The position numbers and the translations under genes were made by a program. The notes beneath the pieces were generated by a model, which made no database searches, was not told where the DNA came from, and saw only the letters and a program-made list of their open reading frames with translations. From assembly GCA_903813345.2 (NCBI GenBank), contig CAIIXF020000001.1, positions 16,015,915 to 16,079,914 of the forward strand: a stretch of DNA of 64,000 bases. Reading direction: 5' to 3'. This document shows, piece by piece, positions 1 to 11,703 of the stretch (positions are counted from its first letter, which is position 1; every line of letters begins with the position of its first letter). Source of the DNA: Owenia fusiformis. Lineage: Eukaryota; Annelida; Polychaeta; Sabellida; Oweniidae.

Positions 1-154
1 ATGAAATGTCATTGTTAATGAAAGAGAAGATTTAGCATGTCTAATATACATATCTCAAATGTGATAAATCCTAATTGTTATCTCAAAAAACTCTCAGAAG
101 ACTCAAAACATCAGATCACTTCATATAATTGAAAATAATAGTTTCCTTTGATTA

Positions 155-439
155 CTCTGGGAGCATCTTGATGGACATTAATAAGAAAGAATGTGTCGCA
201 ATACCAGGAGCAGCTGTTGCAGATGTTGGTGATGTCAGGTCTTGGACTACAGCTGCTGCCAATCCAGGCCCCACCTGATGTAAGTCCTTTATGAGCATGC
301 CCACTATGCTGCTTTTACGACGTACATGTTCCACGTCTAGGGCAACAGGAAGTGTCTTCCGTCTTCCATAGCGATCTTTTAATGAGTCCATAATGCTGGT
401 TTTACATGGATCTATCACTCCACTGTACATGCAACGTTT
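155..439 (-). CDS. Possible exon, linker after the RBD-like domain
   Basis: A minus-strand open stretch of about 95 codons with coding-like composition, containing KDRYGRRKTL and VEHVRRKSSI. It is preceded in frame by TAG, which could itself be the end of an acceptor AG. Human PLEKHG5 has, from memory, RRESLDIL and GRRRKNMSEF in the linker between the RBD-like and DH domains, and the spacing of basic clusters here is similar. The only usable acceptor would start in phase 0, while the exon ending at 7887 leaves phase 1. At least one more exon between 440 and 7886 would therefore be needed. The donor is not clear: several weak GT sites exist. It could also belong to another gene or an old transposon. 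Confidence 0.3.
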
Positions 440-2570
440 CTACTGTCTGTCCAAAATAATTATCCGAAAGAACAATCAGCCAGATCCTTCTCAGAAAAAT
501 CAGCTTCCAGTTGAACTTTTTTCTTAATTTTTGTACAATTGCATCACTAAAAATATAACTTAGTTCACGATAATAGCCTCCAGGATAATCCGGTTGTTAT
601 ATTTCCAAGTTTCAGTCTTGAATGATATCTGTCTCTAAACCTCTATTAATCTTCGGTTTTAACTTGGGTCATTTAATTCATTTCCAGTTTCATCCATCCT
701 AGCTGAGTTATTTGCGCGAATAAAGTACGAGATTGCCATTGCTCGTGTGGAATTGAGCCATTGTCACTCCATAAATGTCACTAAATTACATCTGCCGGTT
801 ATAAAATCACTGAAATGATTTTGCACTGCCAACATGACCTGTTTCACTTGAATTGAATTATCGTTATAAATAGTTTTCTAATTTTGTATATGGATTTCCA
901 GGGTAATTAGATATCTATACCTATCTGCACTTTGTCAGTATTTACCAATATGCGGGTACAAAGTTGTTCATATATACTAAGAGTTTCCAATAAATTGATT
1001 ATAGCCTTGATGTTTCTTTCATTATGTAAAATTTCTGCAAAAGAAATGATATAATACTAATTACATTACGATGCATTCTATTCGTAAAACCATCCTTCTT
1101 GACATAAAGCACGGAGTATCCAGTCACTACTTCAAGCAGAAGGGCTCCTTCATAATTCGAACGCAACCAATTTGGAGTCTCTCTGTATGAATAAAAAGTG
1201 TGCTTTTATCTCCTAGCTAGGTTTGGCAATGCAATAAATAATCGCATATACATGTGTGAGTATTCCCTCTTATAGATCCTCTTTCAAATACCACACTTTT
1301 AAATTAAGCTGTTCCAATCCGATAACTGAAAGATGTTTGCTAAGTCCCACTCTTTCAATTTAAAATAACATGTATGAATTAGAAAAGTTTGCCGATGACC
1401 GACAAATGGTCTACATGACAAATACTATATGTTTTACATATGGCATATCATAATAAATTCCTGCATTTCATCCTTTATTATTTTTTATTTTTTATCTGAC
1501 TACAATAGCCAAAAAATGTTTCGTGATAAATCAAGAACCAACGCCATATACATAGATTCACCCCACTTTAGTTTGTTTTCCTTAAATAATGAGTGCCAGG
1601 AAATTAAAACATCAGCGTTAATTTGTAAAGTTGAGTTTGAGCATTTTATGCTCTACGTTACGATTATCTACGCTGAAAGTGATTTATCCTCATGAATGTT
1701 CTAACCGATATGTCACTTCCTTCTTTACTGGGAACCGACATATCAACCAGCATCAGATAAGTAATGCGGACATATAGAAACGTCAATACAATGTCAGTAT
1801 TTTCTATCCAGTAGTAGCTAGGGACACTATTAGGTAAGCTGTGGTATTGATTGTGGTAGCAGTTCTTTTAGCTTAAATAGGCCGCTACAGGTGCCTGAGT
1901 TGCTAGTCACTTTAAAGAGCATGCAACTAAATATAGATCTCTTTTAATCAAGGAATGTTTGCCTAAATTGACAGCCTTGCATATTCATTGTATTTGTGAT
2001 GCAGCTATTTTGGTGAGTCTGAATGCGAAAAATGCAACTAGACAGTACTATAGTGAATGCAACTTTAATTTAAAGACAGGCGCAATCATCTTAAGTGTCA
2101 CTGAGTTTCTGTTATAATTATAGAAAATGATTCTGGGTCACTCTGCTCTATTTGTTATATGATGCCAACTGAAGTTCCGGATCAGATATCCCAGTGAATG
2201 ATGGTCGGCTAAAAATCCACAGTTTAATGGAATCACTCTGCTAATTGAACCTTTTGATCATAAATTAAGCTTTTGGATCACTGACTCCTTAATTGCTTCC
2301 TCTCATCGTCAATCTCCGCATTGTTAATCTCCTAGGTGATCTTAATAGAGTAACCGCCTCCATATAGCATATATTCAACTAAAATCAGGCACTTATACTG
2401 GCCAAAATATATAAATTAAATCATATTTGGCTGAGTCTTGATCCATAAATGCATACATATTTATCAGCAATATTTTTCTGCATAATTCCTGATATCATTT
2501 CATAGAGCTAGGTTAACTTGTCATTTTATACTACTGTATACTGAATGAAACACTTTTACTGCTGTGGCAA
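440..2570. other. Intronic or flanking DNA, no gene seen
   Basis: AT-rich sequence with only short shadow reading frames, such as a plus-strand one at 1429-1695. No splice-flanked coding segment, RNA gene or recognisable transposon was found. Confidence 0.5.
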
Positions 2571-3418
2571 ACAATTGTCCCTGTCTCTAACAGCTACAGT
2601 GTTTGTGTAATTGTTTCCAAATCTCACAGCTACAAAGTTTGTGTAATTGTTTCTGAATCTAATAGCTACAGTGTTTGTGTAATTGTTCCTGAATCTAACA
2701 GCTACAGTGTTTGTGTAATTGTTCCTGAATCTAACAGCTACAGTGTTTGTGTAATTGTTTCCAAATCTCACAGCTACAAAGTTTGTGTAATTATTTCTGA
2801 ATCTAACAGCTACAGTGTTTGTGTAATTGTTCCTGAATCTAACAGCTACAGTGTTTGTGTAATTGTTTCCAAATCTCACAGCTACAAAGTTTGTGTAATT
2901 GTTTCTGAATCTAATAGCTACAGTGTTTGTGTAATTGTTTCCAAATCTCACAGCTACAAAGTTTGTGTAATTATTTCTGAATCTAACAGCTACAGTGTTT
3001 GTGTAATTGTTCCTGAATCTAACAGCTACAGTGTTTGTGTAATTGTTCCTGAATCTAACAGCTACAGTGTTTGTGTAATTGTTCCTGAATCTAACAGCTA
3101 CAGTGTTTGTGTAATTGTTCCTGAATCTAACAGCTACACAGCATTTGTGTAATTGTTTCAGAATCTAACAGCTACACAGCATTTGTGTAATTGTTCCTGA
3201 ATCTAACAGCTACAGTGTTTGTGTAATTGTTTCTGAATCTAACAGCTACAGTGTTTGTGTAATTGTTCCTGAATCTAATAGCTACAGTGTTTGTGTAATT
3301 GTTCCTGAATCTAACAGCTACAGTGTTTGTGTAATTGTTTCAGAATCTAACAGCTACACAGCATTTGTGTAATTGTTTCTGAATCTAACACCTAGAGTAT
3401 TTGTGTGTGTAATTGTTC
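2571..3418. repeat. 36-bp minisatellite, about 23 units
   Basis: A tandem array whose unit contains GCTACAGTGTTTGTGTAATT. Two main unit types alternate: one has CTGAATCTAACAGC, the other CCAAATCTCACAGCTACAAAG, giving a loose higher-order pattern. A few units near 3130-3180 and 3350 carry a 2-bp insertion (ACACAGCATTTG). Because 36 is divisible by three, the minus strand stays open over 2556-2951 as 12-residue repeats (NNYTNTVAV). I read that frame as a by-product of the array, since no splice sites or start context support it. Confidence 0.95.
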
Positions 3419-3888
3419 CTTGGGTCACATCTAAATGACATTTATTAAATGTTCCTACATGGCCCCCATGAGGCTAGACAGCGAGATTATCATCAAATAT
3501 CAAATCCTCTCCCTCAATGTGAAATGAATCCATAGGCCTATTATATTCCAGAGGGGAATACACATGTGAATCGAATTAAAAGGTCAGTGTCAGATTTTAA
3601 TCTCTTTTATTAGTTATTTTCCAAAGCTAAATCAAAATATTTTCATTTGGAATAACATTTCTATATTTGACTCAACCTGTATAAAAATAGCTGAATATAT
3701 TATTTCTTTGTTGAAATCCAGATTGTAACCGTGTTTACAAACATAAAGCTTCGGCTTATTGCTAGTATATGGTGAGCACCATTAATTGGTTCAGAGGTTT
3801 CAATAATTCATACTCAAGTCTTATTTTCCCTGAAGATGATATCATCATTAGGATATTCAAAATATCTTGTTATACCTCTAATAGAATG

Positions 3889-4390
3889 GTATGTAACATT
3901 CAATGGTAGGGTGTGCAATATATTCAATGGTAGGGTGTGCAATATATTCAATGGTAGTGTGCAACACATTCAATGGTAGGGTGTGCATCTCATTCAATGG
4001 TAGGGTATGCAATATTTTCAAAGGTAGGATGTGCAACTCATTCAATGGTAGGGTGTGCAATATATTCAATGGTAGGATGTGCAACACATTCAATGGTAGG
4101 GCGTGCATCTCATTCAATGGTAGGGTTTGCAATATATTCAATGGTAGGGTGTGCAACACATTCAATTGTAGGGTGTGCAATATAATCAGTGGTAGGATGT
4201 GTAACACATTCAATGGTAAGGTATGCAATACATTCAATGGTAGGATGTGCATCACATTCAATGGTAGGGTGTGCAATATATTCAATGGTAGGATGTGCAT
4301 CACATTCAATGGTAGGGTGTGCAACATATTTAATGCTAAGGTTTGCAGCATACTCAATGGTAGGGTATAGTAACATATTCCATGGGCAAA
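3889..4390. repeat. 24-bp minisatellite, about 20 units
   Basis: Units of the form TTCAATGGTAGGGTGTGCAA followed by TATA, CACA or CTCA variants. The 24-bp length keeps several frames open on both strands (plus 3903-4370, minus 3878-4489). All are low-complexity repeat translations and are not called as genes. It lies 470 bp from the 36-bp array, and the spacer at 3419-3888 has no feature I recognise. Confidence 0.95.
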
Positions 4391-5265
4391 TGCAAAACTA
4401 TTTTGAGACAATTGGACTTCCTGTAGCAGATTAAAACATATAAAGTAATAATAATTATTCATGTATAATTTATTTGCTTTCAGCATCAAGGTTTTATTAA
4501 ATAAATAAAGCCAACTAAGTAAAGCATAATTGAAATTGAGCCAATTTAATAAAATCTACAATTCCCCAGGACAGATATCGATATCGGTACTATTCTAGAA
4601 TACTCTGATTGCTATACTATACTTCAATACACAATCACTCGTAAGGGCCTTGAATTATTGTTATTTCGCTGTATGAGGTTCTATATGTTACATCAATCGG
4701 GAGCAAAAAGTCAATACAGCCATTGTTTGTCTCTTCGATTACATCACAATTGAGATGTAACTTACTGGAATTTATCTGAGAATCAAATCGCTAATTTGGG
4801 GTCTCAAAATTGATCTGAGATCTCCGAGCCATTACTATACTAGTCTTTACTAGTCTCCTGGGATAGGTCTTAGCTCGGCAATTCATATTTCTCATGAAAA
4901 TAAGAATATTAAGGGGAGACTAACAGTGTTTGAATGACAGTCAACTGAGTCTGTCTATCCTTGCAATTGAGTGATTTGTTATTAGAGAGAAAGTATATTC
5001 GCTAATAGCAACACGTACTAGGGTTTACCTAATGAGTAGGAAGCACTTTATTAGGAGCAAGTTATGGGGTGTGTAAATGTGCCAAGGGAAAAACTGGGAC
5101 CTGGATGCCATCAAATCTGGCCTAATATACAAAAATTTACGTCAGAATGTGACGCAAATTGCTATGAATGCATCGTAAAACATTACAAAGCACATGTACT
5201 ACGTATTACTATAATGTATTTTCTTTTTTTATTTTTATTTTATTTTTATAAGGCTATAATGCGGG
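4391..5265. other. Intronic or flanking DNA, no gene seen
   Basis: No coding segment with splice sites. A short plus-strand frame at 5064-5300 runs into the small inverted-repeat element that follows and is not supported. Confidence 0.5.
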
Positions 5266-5392
5266 TAATGCCTGGGTCACATTTGTTCCGATCCAATTGA
5301 GTATTCTGTTCGAAACTGAACACAATTGTGAACAGGAAACTCAATCGGCCGGGCGCTGGCCGATGAATCGGAGCAAATGTGACCCAAGCATA
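5266..5392. mobile_element. Small inverted-repeat element (MITE-like)
   Basis: About 127 bp with ends that are near-perfect inverted copies: TGGGTCACATTTGTTCCGAT at the left and the reverse complement, with one change in the middle, at the right. The ends extend outward as TAATGC and TTATGC. There is no coding capacity. The fold would form a long hairpin. Family not identified. Confidence 0.7.
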
Positions 5393-5529
5393 AGTAACTG
5401 CCTTTAGTCCTGATTTGAATTGTTTTTGTCTTTAGTCCAAATTCTCAACAATGATTTTTTGAATAAATGTATCAATCATCCAGCAACTATTTGAAATGAT
5501 AATGCTCTCATTTACTGAGTTGTATGGTT

Positions 5530-6380
5530 TGCAAATGTCAATCGTGAAATTGCATGCTTTAATTATTGATATTGCATGCTTTATTAATGTTGCCAATTAC
5601 TGAGTTATACACCTAATCAATGCTGCCAATCATAAAGCTGCATGCTTTAACACTGCCAATCATGAGATTGCATGCTTTATTAATGTTGCTAATTATTGAG
5701 TTACATGATTAATCAATGCTGCCAATCATGAAATCGCATGCTTTAACACTGCCAATCATGAGATTGCATGCTATATTAATGCTGCCAATACTTGAGTTAC
5801 ATGCTTAAGCAATGCTGCCAATCATTAAATTGCATATTTTAACACTGCCAATCATGAGATTGCATGCTTTATTAATATAACCAATTATTGAGTTACATGC
5901 TTAATCAATGCTGCCAATCATGCATGCTTTAACACTGCCAATCATGATATTGCATTTTTAACACTGCCAATCATTAAATTGCATGTTTTAACACTGCCAA
6001 TCATGTGATTGCATACTTTATTAATGCTGCCAATTGTTGAGTTACATGCTTAATCAATGCCAATGCCAATCATACATGCTTTAACACTGCCAATCATGCA
6101 TGCTTTAACAATGCCAATCATTAAATTGCATGTTTTAACACTGCCAATCATGAGATTGCATGCTTTTTTAATGCTGCCAATTATTGAGTCACATGCTTAA
6201 TCAATGCTGCCAATCATGCATGCTTTAACACTGCCAATCATTAAATTGCATGTTTTAATACTGCCAATTATCAAGATTGCATGCTTATTCAATGCTGCCA
6301 ATTAATTAAATGATTTTATAATGCTGCAAATTGAGATTAGATGCTTTATTAATACTGCCATTTAGTGGGTTATATGCTTT
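5530..6380. repeat. Higher-order tandem repeat, three alternating 31-33 bp monomers
   Basis: Three related monomers alternate: CACTGCCAATCATGAGATTG, then a TTAATGCTGCCAATTATTGAG type, then ATCAATGCTGCCAATCATGAAA. Together they make a super-unit of roughly 95 bp, repeated about eight times with drift and some missing monomers. Most monomers include GCATGC or TGCATG palindromes. Non-coding. Confidence 0.85.
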
Positions 6381-7194
6381 CTGAAAGTTAAATAAAAAAT
6401 ATGAAAATTGATGATGATTTATGATGCTGCCAATTTATATGATGCTGTCATGCTTGGTGTATTCAGTACAGCACATCCTAACATTATAATACAAGCAACT
6501 GGAGAGGTATATATTTCAATAAAATTCAATAATATTTATCCAACGCTATATGATATTACAGTGTATCACTGCTAAGTTTAAGATGATATATCCTGATGGA
6601 TTTATAACTTCACCTTGGTTGGTTATTAGGAAAACTAATCCAGCGTTGAATGTCACGAAAAATGAAACCTCTTAATCTTATAAAGAATTCTATGCTGTAA
6701 GCTCACAAGTAAAAATTGTTATTGCAAAGATATTCATTTTGGATTAAATCGTTAAGAAGCTAGTGTCGGCAAACTTTGACTGATTGAATAGTCTCTGAAC
6801 AAAAACTGGACTGGATTAAGTTTTACGATTATGCAATATTTACAGCCTAAATAGTAATCTCAGGTTACAAAAAGAAAATCTATAATCCCATAGAAGGCTC
6901 TATGTCATCGTTGAGTCTGTAAAAATTGTTATTCCAGTTCGATATTTGATTATTTCATTCTCTGACATATTAGTAGAGGTATTAGTTTAAGCTAAATGAT
7001 CAAACCAACAATAGATTTAACCGATTTAATGCCCAATGTATTTCATATATAATACCATCCAATTTTATGGATGAAAAACAAAATGGGGTATGGGCCAGGC
7101 CAAGTTTCATTCACCATAAAGGAGCTTATCAACAATAAGTGCTTCCTGTGTTTTCATTATGGCATTTCATTATTGGGTTTACTGAGTGCCATTT
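6381..7194. other. Non-coding stretch
   Basis: AT-rich, with no reading frame, splice-flanked segment or repeat that I recognise. Confidence 0.45.
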
Positions 7195-7622
7195 GTAAGC
7201 CCCATGTTCGTACTGAACATCTCTCAATGTGAACACTTTCTCGGTCCCAATTTTGCGATCTCCCAAAGACCAGGGGTGGATCAGTGAACCAACAAGGGGG
7301 GGGGGGGGCAAATTTCAGGTCAGAGAAAAAAACTTCTGAAAAATATTTTTGGCCCCTAAAATGCAAAAGTGGGTCCAAATTTTTAAATTTTGAGGCCTAT
7401 TTTCTTGAAAATGTGGCCTGAAATTAAAAAATAAGGCCCAATAATGACCAAAAAGGCCCACTTTTTTGGGCCTTTTTCCACCCAAGGGGAGGGCCCCCCA
7501 GATCTGCCAGTGAAGACTTACATATTACTATTACATAAACCTTGAAATGAGAACATCTGCTAATTAAAACACTTTTAGTTGACCCCAATGGTGTTCAGGC
7601 TAGACAGGTTTTACTGTACTAC
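7195..7622 (-). mobile_element. Interspersed repeat, 'AAAACCTGTCTA' family, split by a nested element
   Basis: The minus strand begins with AAAACCTGTCTAGCCTGAAC and CATTGGGGTC, and continues after the nested element at 7271-7512 with TGGGACCGAGAAAGTGTTCA. The same two motifs in the same order appear, unsplit, at 60871-60960, and the first again at 43636. That makes three copies in the window. It probably derives from a DNA transposon with conserved ends; the family is not assigned. Confidence 0.6.
7271..7512. mobile_element. Non-autonomous hAT-like element nested in another repeat
   Basis: The left end reads CAGGGGTGGATC and the right end, on the other strand, CACTGGCAGATCTGGGGGG. These resemble the CAGNGGNGGATC ends common in hAT-type MITEs. 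Flanks share AAGAC, possibly a worn 8-bp target duplication. It has a G-run near the left end and a GGCCC-rich internal inverted repeat. No coding capacity. Confidence 0.6.
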
Positions 7623-7886
7623 ATTTTTAGATTATAAACTAGGTGTATGATAATAAAAAATGAAAATAATTTTCAAAATTTGTAGGCTTAATGTTCATTT
7701 TGATATCAATGGAACATCCTTTTGCCTTTGTCATTTGACCAACCTATAGAGTTCCAAATCAAAACTAAGCAATTGCTCTCCATATCCACATATCTTACAC
7801 CCCTCAGACTTTGCCATTATGCTCAACTTAAGTTAAAAATAACTTCGAAAATAGTAAAATTAAAGTTAATTAGACAATTAACTTAC

Positions 7887-8023
7887 CTTTAACGATGAGC
7901 TGGCTTCCACCGAAGGGGAACGTATCGACGATGAGAGGTAAAGGAGTGTTGGAAGACTGTAGGTACACATTCACCGCGTCAAGATTAATTTTACGTTTCT
8001 CAAATATCGGCACCAGGGCATCC
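7887..8023 (-). CDS. PLEKHG5: PLEKHG5-like exon: second half of the RBD-like domain
   Basis: 137 bp, starting with the last base of a split Arg codon and ending one base into the next codon. Acceptor TTTTTTCAG, donor GTAAG. It encodes DALVPIFEKRKINLDAVNVY, then LQSSNTPLPL and FPFGGSQLIVK. This matches human PLEKHG5 ([29 protein letters not shown]) almost position by position, from memory. The segment forms the second half of a ubiquitin-like Ras-binding-type fold. It is the most downstream exon I can assign with confidence; the linker, DH and PH exons lie beyond the left edge or were not found. Confidence 0.92.
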
Positions 8024-8488
8024 CTGAAAAAATTCAAACTTGTTTACAAGTTTAATATGAGGTTTTTATGAAATAAATGCCACAAGGCTGCCCTTGGAAG
8101 TTAAATGGCACATTTTATCAGTCTCTGTCAGTTAAAATTCCAGATATAATTCTCAGGTTAAAGAGTGCTGTGTATTTTGAGAGAAATTCAAACCTGTTGT
8201 TTTGATAGATGGCTCCCAGGGTTTGGATGCAATGCATATTTAACTACAAGATTTGGTATTGGGTTAACATGGGCTTCCTGTTGGTATGATATGCTAACTG
8301 TTCAATGGTAATAATTCAAATACCTGTACTCTGTTTGTATGCATGTTATAGCTGGGATTGATGGAGTGCATCTTTAGGGGGGGGGGACACGACTGTGCAC
8401 AATCTGAGCCTTGTGAAATGACAATGGTTAGATAACCTCATGAATGTAAAAATGTTAGTCCTCAAATACAGATAACCCTGTTTGGACA
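8024..8488 (-). other. Intron part, no feature
   Basis: Intron sequence between the last RBD-like exon and a small DNA element. A G-run (GGGGGGGGGG) lies near 8378. Nothing else is seen. Confidence 0.6.
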
Positions 8489-8682
8489 CAGGCCCATAGC
8501 TAAGGGGGTGTAAGCGAATCCCCAACCCCTCCCCATGGTCAAAATTCTTTCAAAATCATACAGTTTTTCACTATTCTGAGCACTTTTCAAGTGATTTTGG
8601 GCCGAAATGTTCAAATGTGAACCCCCTGGAATTTAAAAAAAATTGAACCCCCCCCCCTTGGCAAAAGCTGGATATGAGCCTG
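8489..8682. mobile_element. MITE, CAGGCCYRTAGC family, copy 1
   Basis: 194 bp with inverted ends: CAGGCCCATAGCTAAGGGGG at the left, CAGGCTCATATCCAGC at the right on the other strand. The 5-bp direct repeat GGACA flanks it. Its interior (GTGAACCCCCTGGAATTTAA, then a run of C) matches the element at 45017-45203 in the opposite orientation. No coding capacity. Confidence 0.75.
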
Positions 8683-9339
8683 GGACAGAACCACACGATC
8701 AATGATACTAATTTTATGTATATTATGACCTTATGTATATCAAACTTAAAGGAGGCAAGAGAAACAATAACTTAACTTGGGTCGATATCTAATTTGGATG
8801 TGCCAAGTTGAGTTAGCATGTAATATCACACAGGTATACATCTAAAATGTGTGGTAAAAAAGTTATATATACCTTCAAGGTTATAACTATCTGATATCTT
8901 TAAAGGGCAATATTTTGGAAATAGTAATTAAGCAATTGACCAATACATAAACAGAAATGAGTTGTTTTATTCCAAATGGAATACTTTTCCTTTTGCTTTT
9001 TTGATTCTCTTTTGAATTTCTTGAAGATGTATAGTTAAAATATGAATGAAATTGTCCAGTGTTGAAAATATAATGTAGTACGCATTTTTATTGAATGGGC
9101 CGAAGATGCAATTCCGTTGAATCATAAGAAAGTTCCCAACGAGAAGGGTCTATAAGATGGAGTGCAATGATGTTAATGTAAAATTTCTAACTCATCACAT
9201 ACTGTTAAACAGTGCACTGTATGTAATATGGATCAAGATGAACACATCATGTGCATTCAAAACCTCATATCAAAAATTTGACATCAATAAAAATCTGTCT
9301 GGGTTATGGATTGCTTAAAAATTAATAAAATCAACTCAC
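8683..9339 (-). other. Intron part, no feature
   Basis: AT-rich intron sequence between the MITE and the RBD-like exon. Nothing recognised. Confidence 0.6.
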
Positions 9340-9434
9340 CTCAAAGTGACTCCTTCTTTAGCATTAACCAGCTCAAGTTCTGCCTGGTCCCATAGTTCCA
9401 TTCGCACGGTGAAACAGTCTTTGCCAATATTGTT
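9340..9434 (-). CDS. PLEKHG5: PLEKHG5-like exon: first half of the RBD-like domain
   Basis: 95 bp, phase 0 at the start and two bases over at the end. Acceptor GTTATAG, donor GTGAG. It encodes NNIGKDCFTVRMELWDQAEL, then ELVNAKEGVTL, with a split Arg completed by the next exon. Human PLEKHG5 has KECFTLKFDL followed by KKSLGEVLLP at this point, from memory. The phase match to both neighbours supports the boundaries. Role: first strands of the ubiquitin-like fold thought to bind small GTPases or regulate the exchange factor. Confidence 0.92.
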
Positions 9435-11466
9435 CTATAACACACATACCAATGAATTACTATTATGCAATTGAATTCAATTTACAACAAGGTAAACTTG
9501 AATCTGTTTTGCCAAATGGCCTGCAGTGTATTGGATACCTGGAGTGAATGTGACGGTGTTGATTCAAGGTTTTTATTCCTTGCCAAAGGGCACTCTGTAT
9601 GGTTCCAAGTTGTCTTAATCCGCACTTTGGACTGCGGTATATTCAAGATCACATACACAAGAACTTTTGTTGGGTCTTTAAACTGGACTCGTTTACTAAT
9701 CCGAAGATTATGCTTAAGCCATAGAGGCCTAATATAGCCTATCAAATCTTAAAGCATGTATATAATGCATTGTGTTTTGCAAAGAATTAAGCCCTAGATC
9801 AGTTTAGTGGGGTTTAACAATGTTTATTTAAGCTTGAATACTTATTAAGAAAAGCTTCTTTATGGAGTTCGCAACTTATGAAATACAAGCCATCTTGTAG
9901 ATACAGTACATGGTAAAGCCAAGACTACATTTTATACTACTATTGAACTGTCATGCCATCTATAAATAGGAATGAAGTTATTTGAGGCTAATTGCCACTG
10001 ATCAGTTGTTTTTCTAAATGAAACAATATTATAGACACTCATACGAAAAGGATAGGCAAAATATGATATTAATTTCATCAAAGATACAGAGTATTAAGAA
10101 TTTTATGTATATTTGCCAATGAGAGATATATGAGAATTATGACAGATTTTCTTGAAATATCAAAGTTCTATTTTCGATAAAGTCAATACACAAGTGGTAT
10201 CATTAAAAACTAAAAAATAATTTTGCATACTAGTTGGCTGACAAAGTCACCAATAACATGGATATAATTGAATCAACCATAGGTGTGAATCAAGCTGAAA
10301 ACTCAGAGAAAATAGCAGAACGTTTATTAATCAGTTCGTATTAACAAATTCATCTACAAAGCTGTCTGAGCTTTCACCGTTATTCATGCCAATAGGGTGG
10401 CAGCAGGTTTGGTTAATTCTGGTTTGTACCATTTGTTTGTTCCATTTTCTCAACTGGCAGATACTCTGTTGCGTTTCTGATCAGTTCTATGGCATATAAG
10501 GAATAATACGATTATAAAGATTTGATGGCAGACAAGGATAACACGAGTTTGTGTGTTTGTCAATATAGTCAGATAATACAAAATATCGCTATAATCCAAT
10601 ATGGCTGTAGATGTCACTTCTCAATAACCTTACAATAAATAATAGATTGCATTTATATTATGTATAGTCTATGGCCAAGCAAACTTAATCAATTGCATTT
10701 ATCCGAAAGAATATAATATCTTGCAATTGGCTTATTCATAAAAACATTTTTTCACATAAAATATTTATTTGATATTGTTAGTATGAAAGGTACACCCATC
10801 TAGTCTAACATCCTCTAAGACCTTTTCCCTTTTCAAGAATTGATAACCTTAGTATTAATACTACTGTTACTGCCCCCATCAATTCTAGAGATGAAATATA
10901 CATGCATCTACAAGAAAATGGTTAAATGATCTGAATTGTGTGGATATTCTTATCTAAAAGATGAAAATGTATTTTTAATGACCTTTACACAGTTTCATAA
11001 TAAATGTCACATTTTCAAAGGAATGGAAAATCAAAATTACAATGTGACGTTAAAGTCACATCATAAATAACAATTTATTTTTAGCAGATACATAAAAAGA
11101 TATTTGAATCGTGTATAATGTCACCATCTCCAATGTTAATATCACCTGGAAGATCATGCGGTAGTCATGCAAATCATAATTTGTTGCATTCCAACAGTTG
11201 CTTCCTATCAGAATGTCAAAACTTGTTGAAATAATGAGTCATTCATCAAATCTGTTAATACCAAATTTCTACATGCTTCAAAGCTCTTAATACAACTTAA
11301 ACTTAATGATAGTAAATTAAGCTCAAAGCATTACTTTTCAAATTCAAATCAAACAAGTTTGAAATATGACATGTTACCATAGTAACACTTTTCATCATAG
11401 TCAAATATAACCATGGTTACACATTATGTTTGCGTATTGAATATTGAATCATACCAATCATGTTAA
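9435..11466 (-). other. Intron part; one RFX-type site
   Basis: AT-rich intron. Overlapping frames on both strands at 9465-9745 are chance. Apart from a palindromic GTTACCATAGTAAC at 11373-11386, nothing was recognised. Confidence 0.6.
11373..11386. promoter_or_regulatory. X-box / RFX-type palindrome
   Basis: GTTACCATAGTAAC fits the RFX consensus GTNRCC-(N)-RGYAAC. It lies in an intron of the host gene. No associated start site was found, so function is uncertain. Confidence 0.3.
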
Positions 11467-11703
11467 CCTCTTGACTACCTGGAGTGACAAGATTTCTTGT
11501 CACCTCAGAAATAACCTTGAAACCCAGAGTGACGATTGCTCTTATTTGAAAAGTCTTCATCTAATTTACACAGAAATTGTTTTAAAATGTGTAGAAATTA
11601 TCTCTGCATTCTAATGGTATATGTATGTAGTAAAATGTCAAAGTGTGTCAAAAATGAAAAATTCTCTGGTTTCAAAAGATTTTAGAGCCTGGGATTCAAG
11701 AGG
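11467..11703. mobile_element. piggyBac-type MITE
   Basis: 237 bp, flanked on both sides by TTAA (11463-11466 and 11704-11707). Ends are inverted: CCTCTTGACTACCTGG at the left and CCTCTTGAATCCCAGG at the right on the other strand. TTAA targets and CC-beginning ends are characteristic of the piggyBac superfamily. The interior is non-coding. Confidence 0.8.

Noticed and set aside
2556-2951. 131-codon minus-strand frame with 12-residue repeats
   Set aside because: A translation of the 36-bp minisatellite; no splice sites or start context, and it ends within the array.
3878-4489. 203-codon minus-strand and 155-codon plus-strand frames
   Set aside because: Overlapping low-complexity translations of the 24-bp array on both strands.
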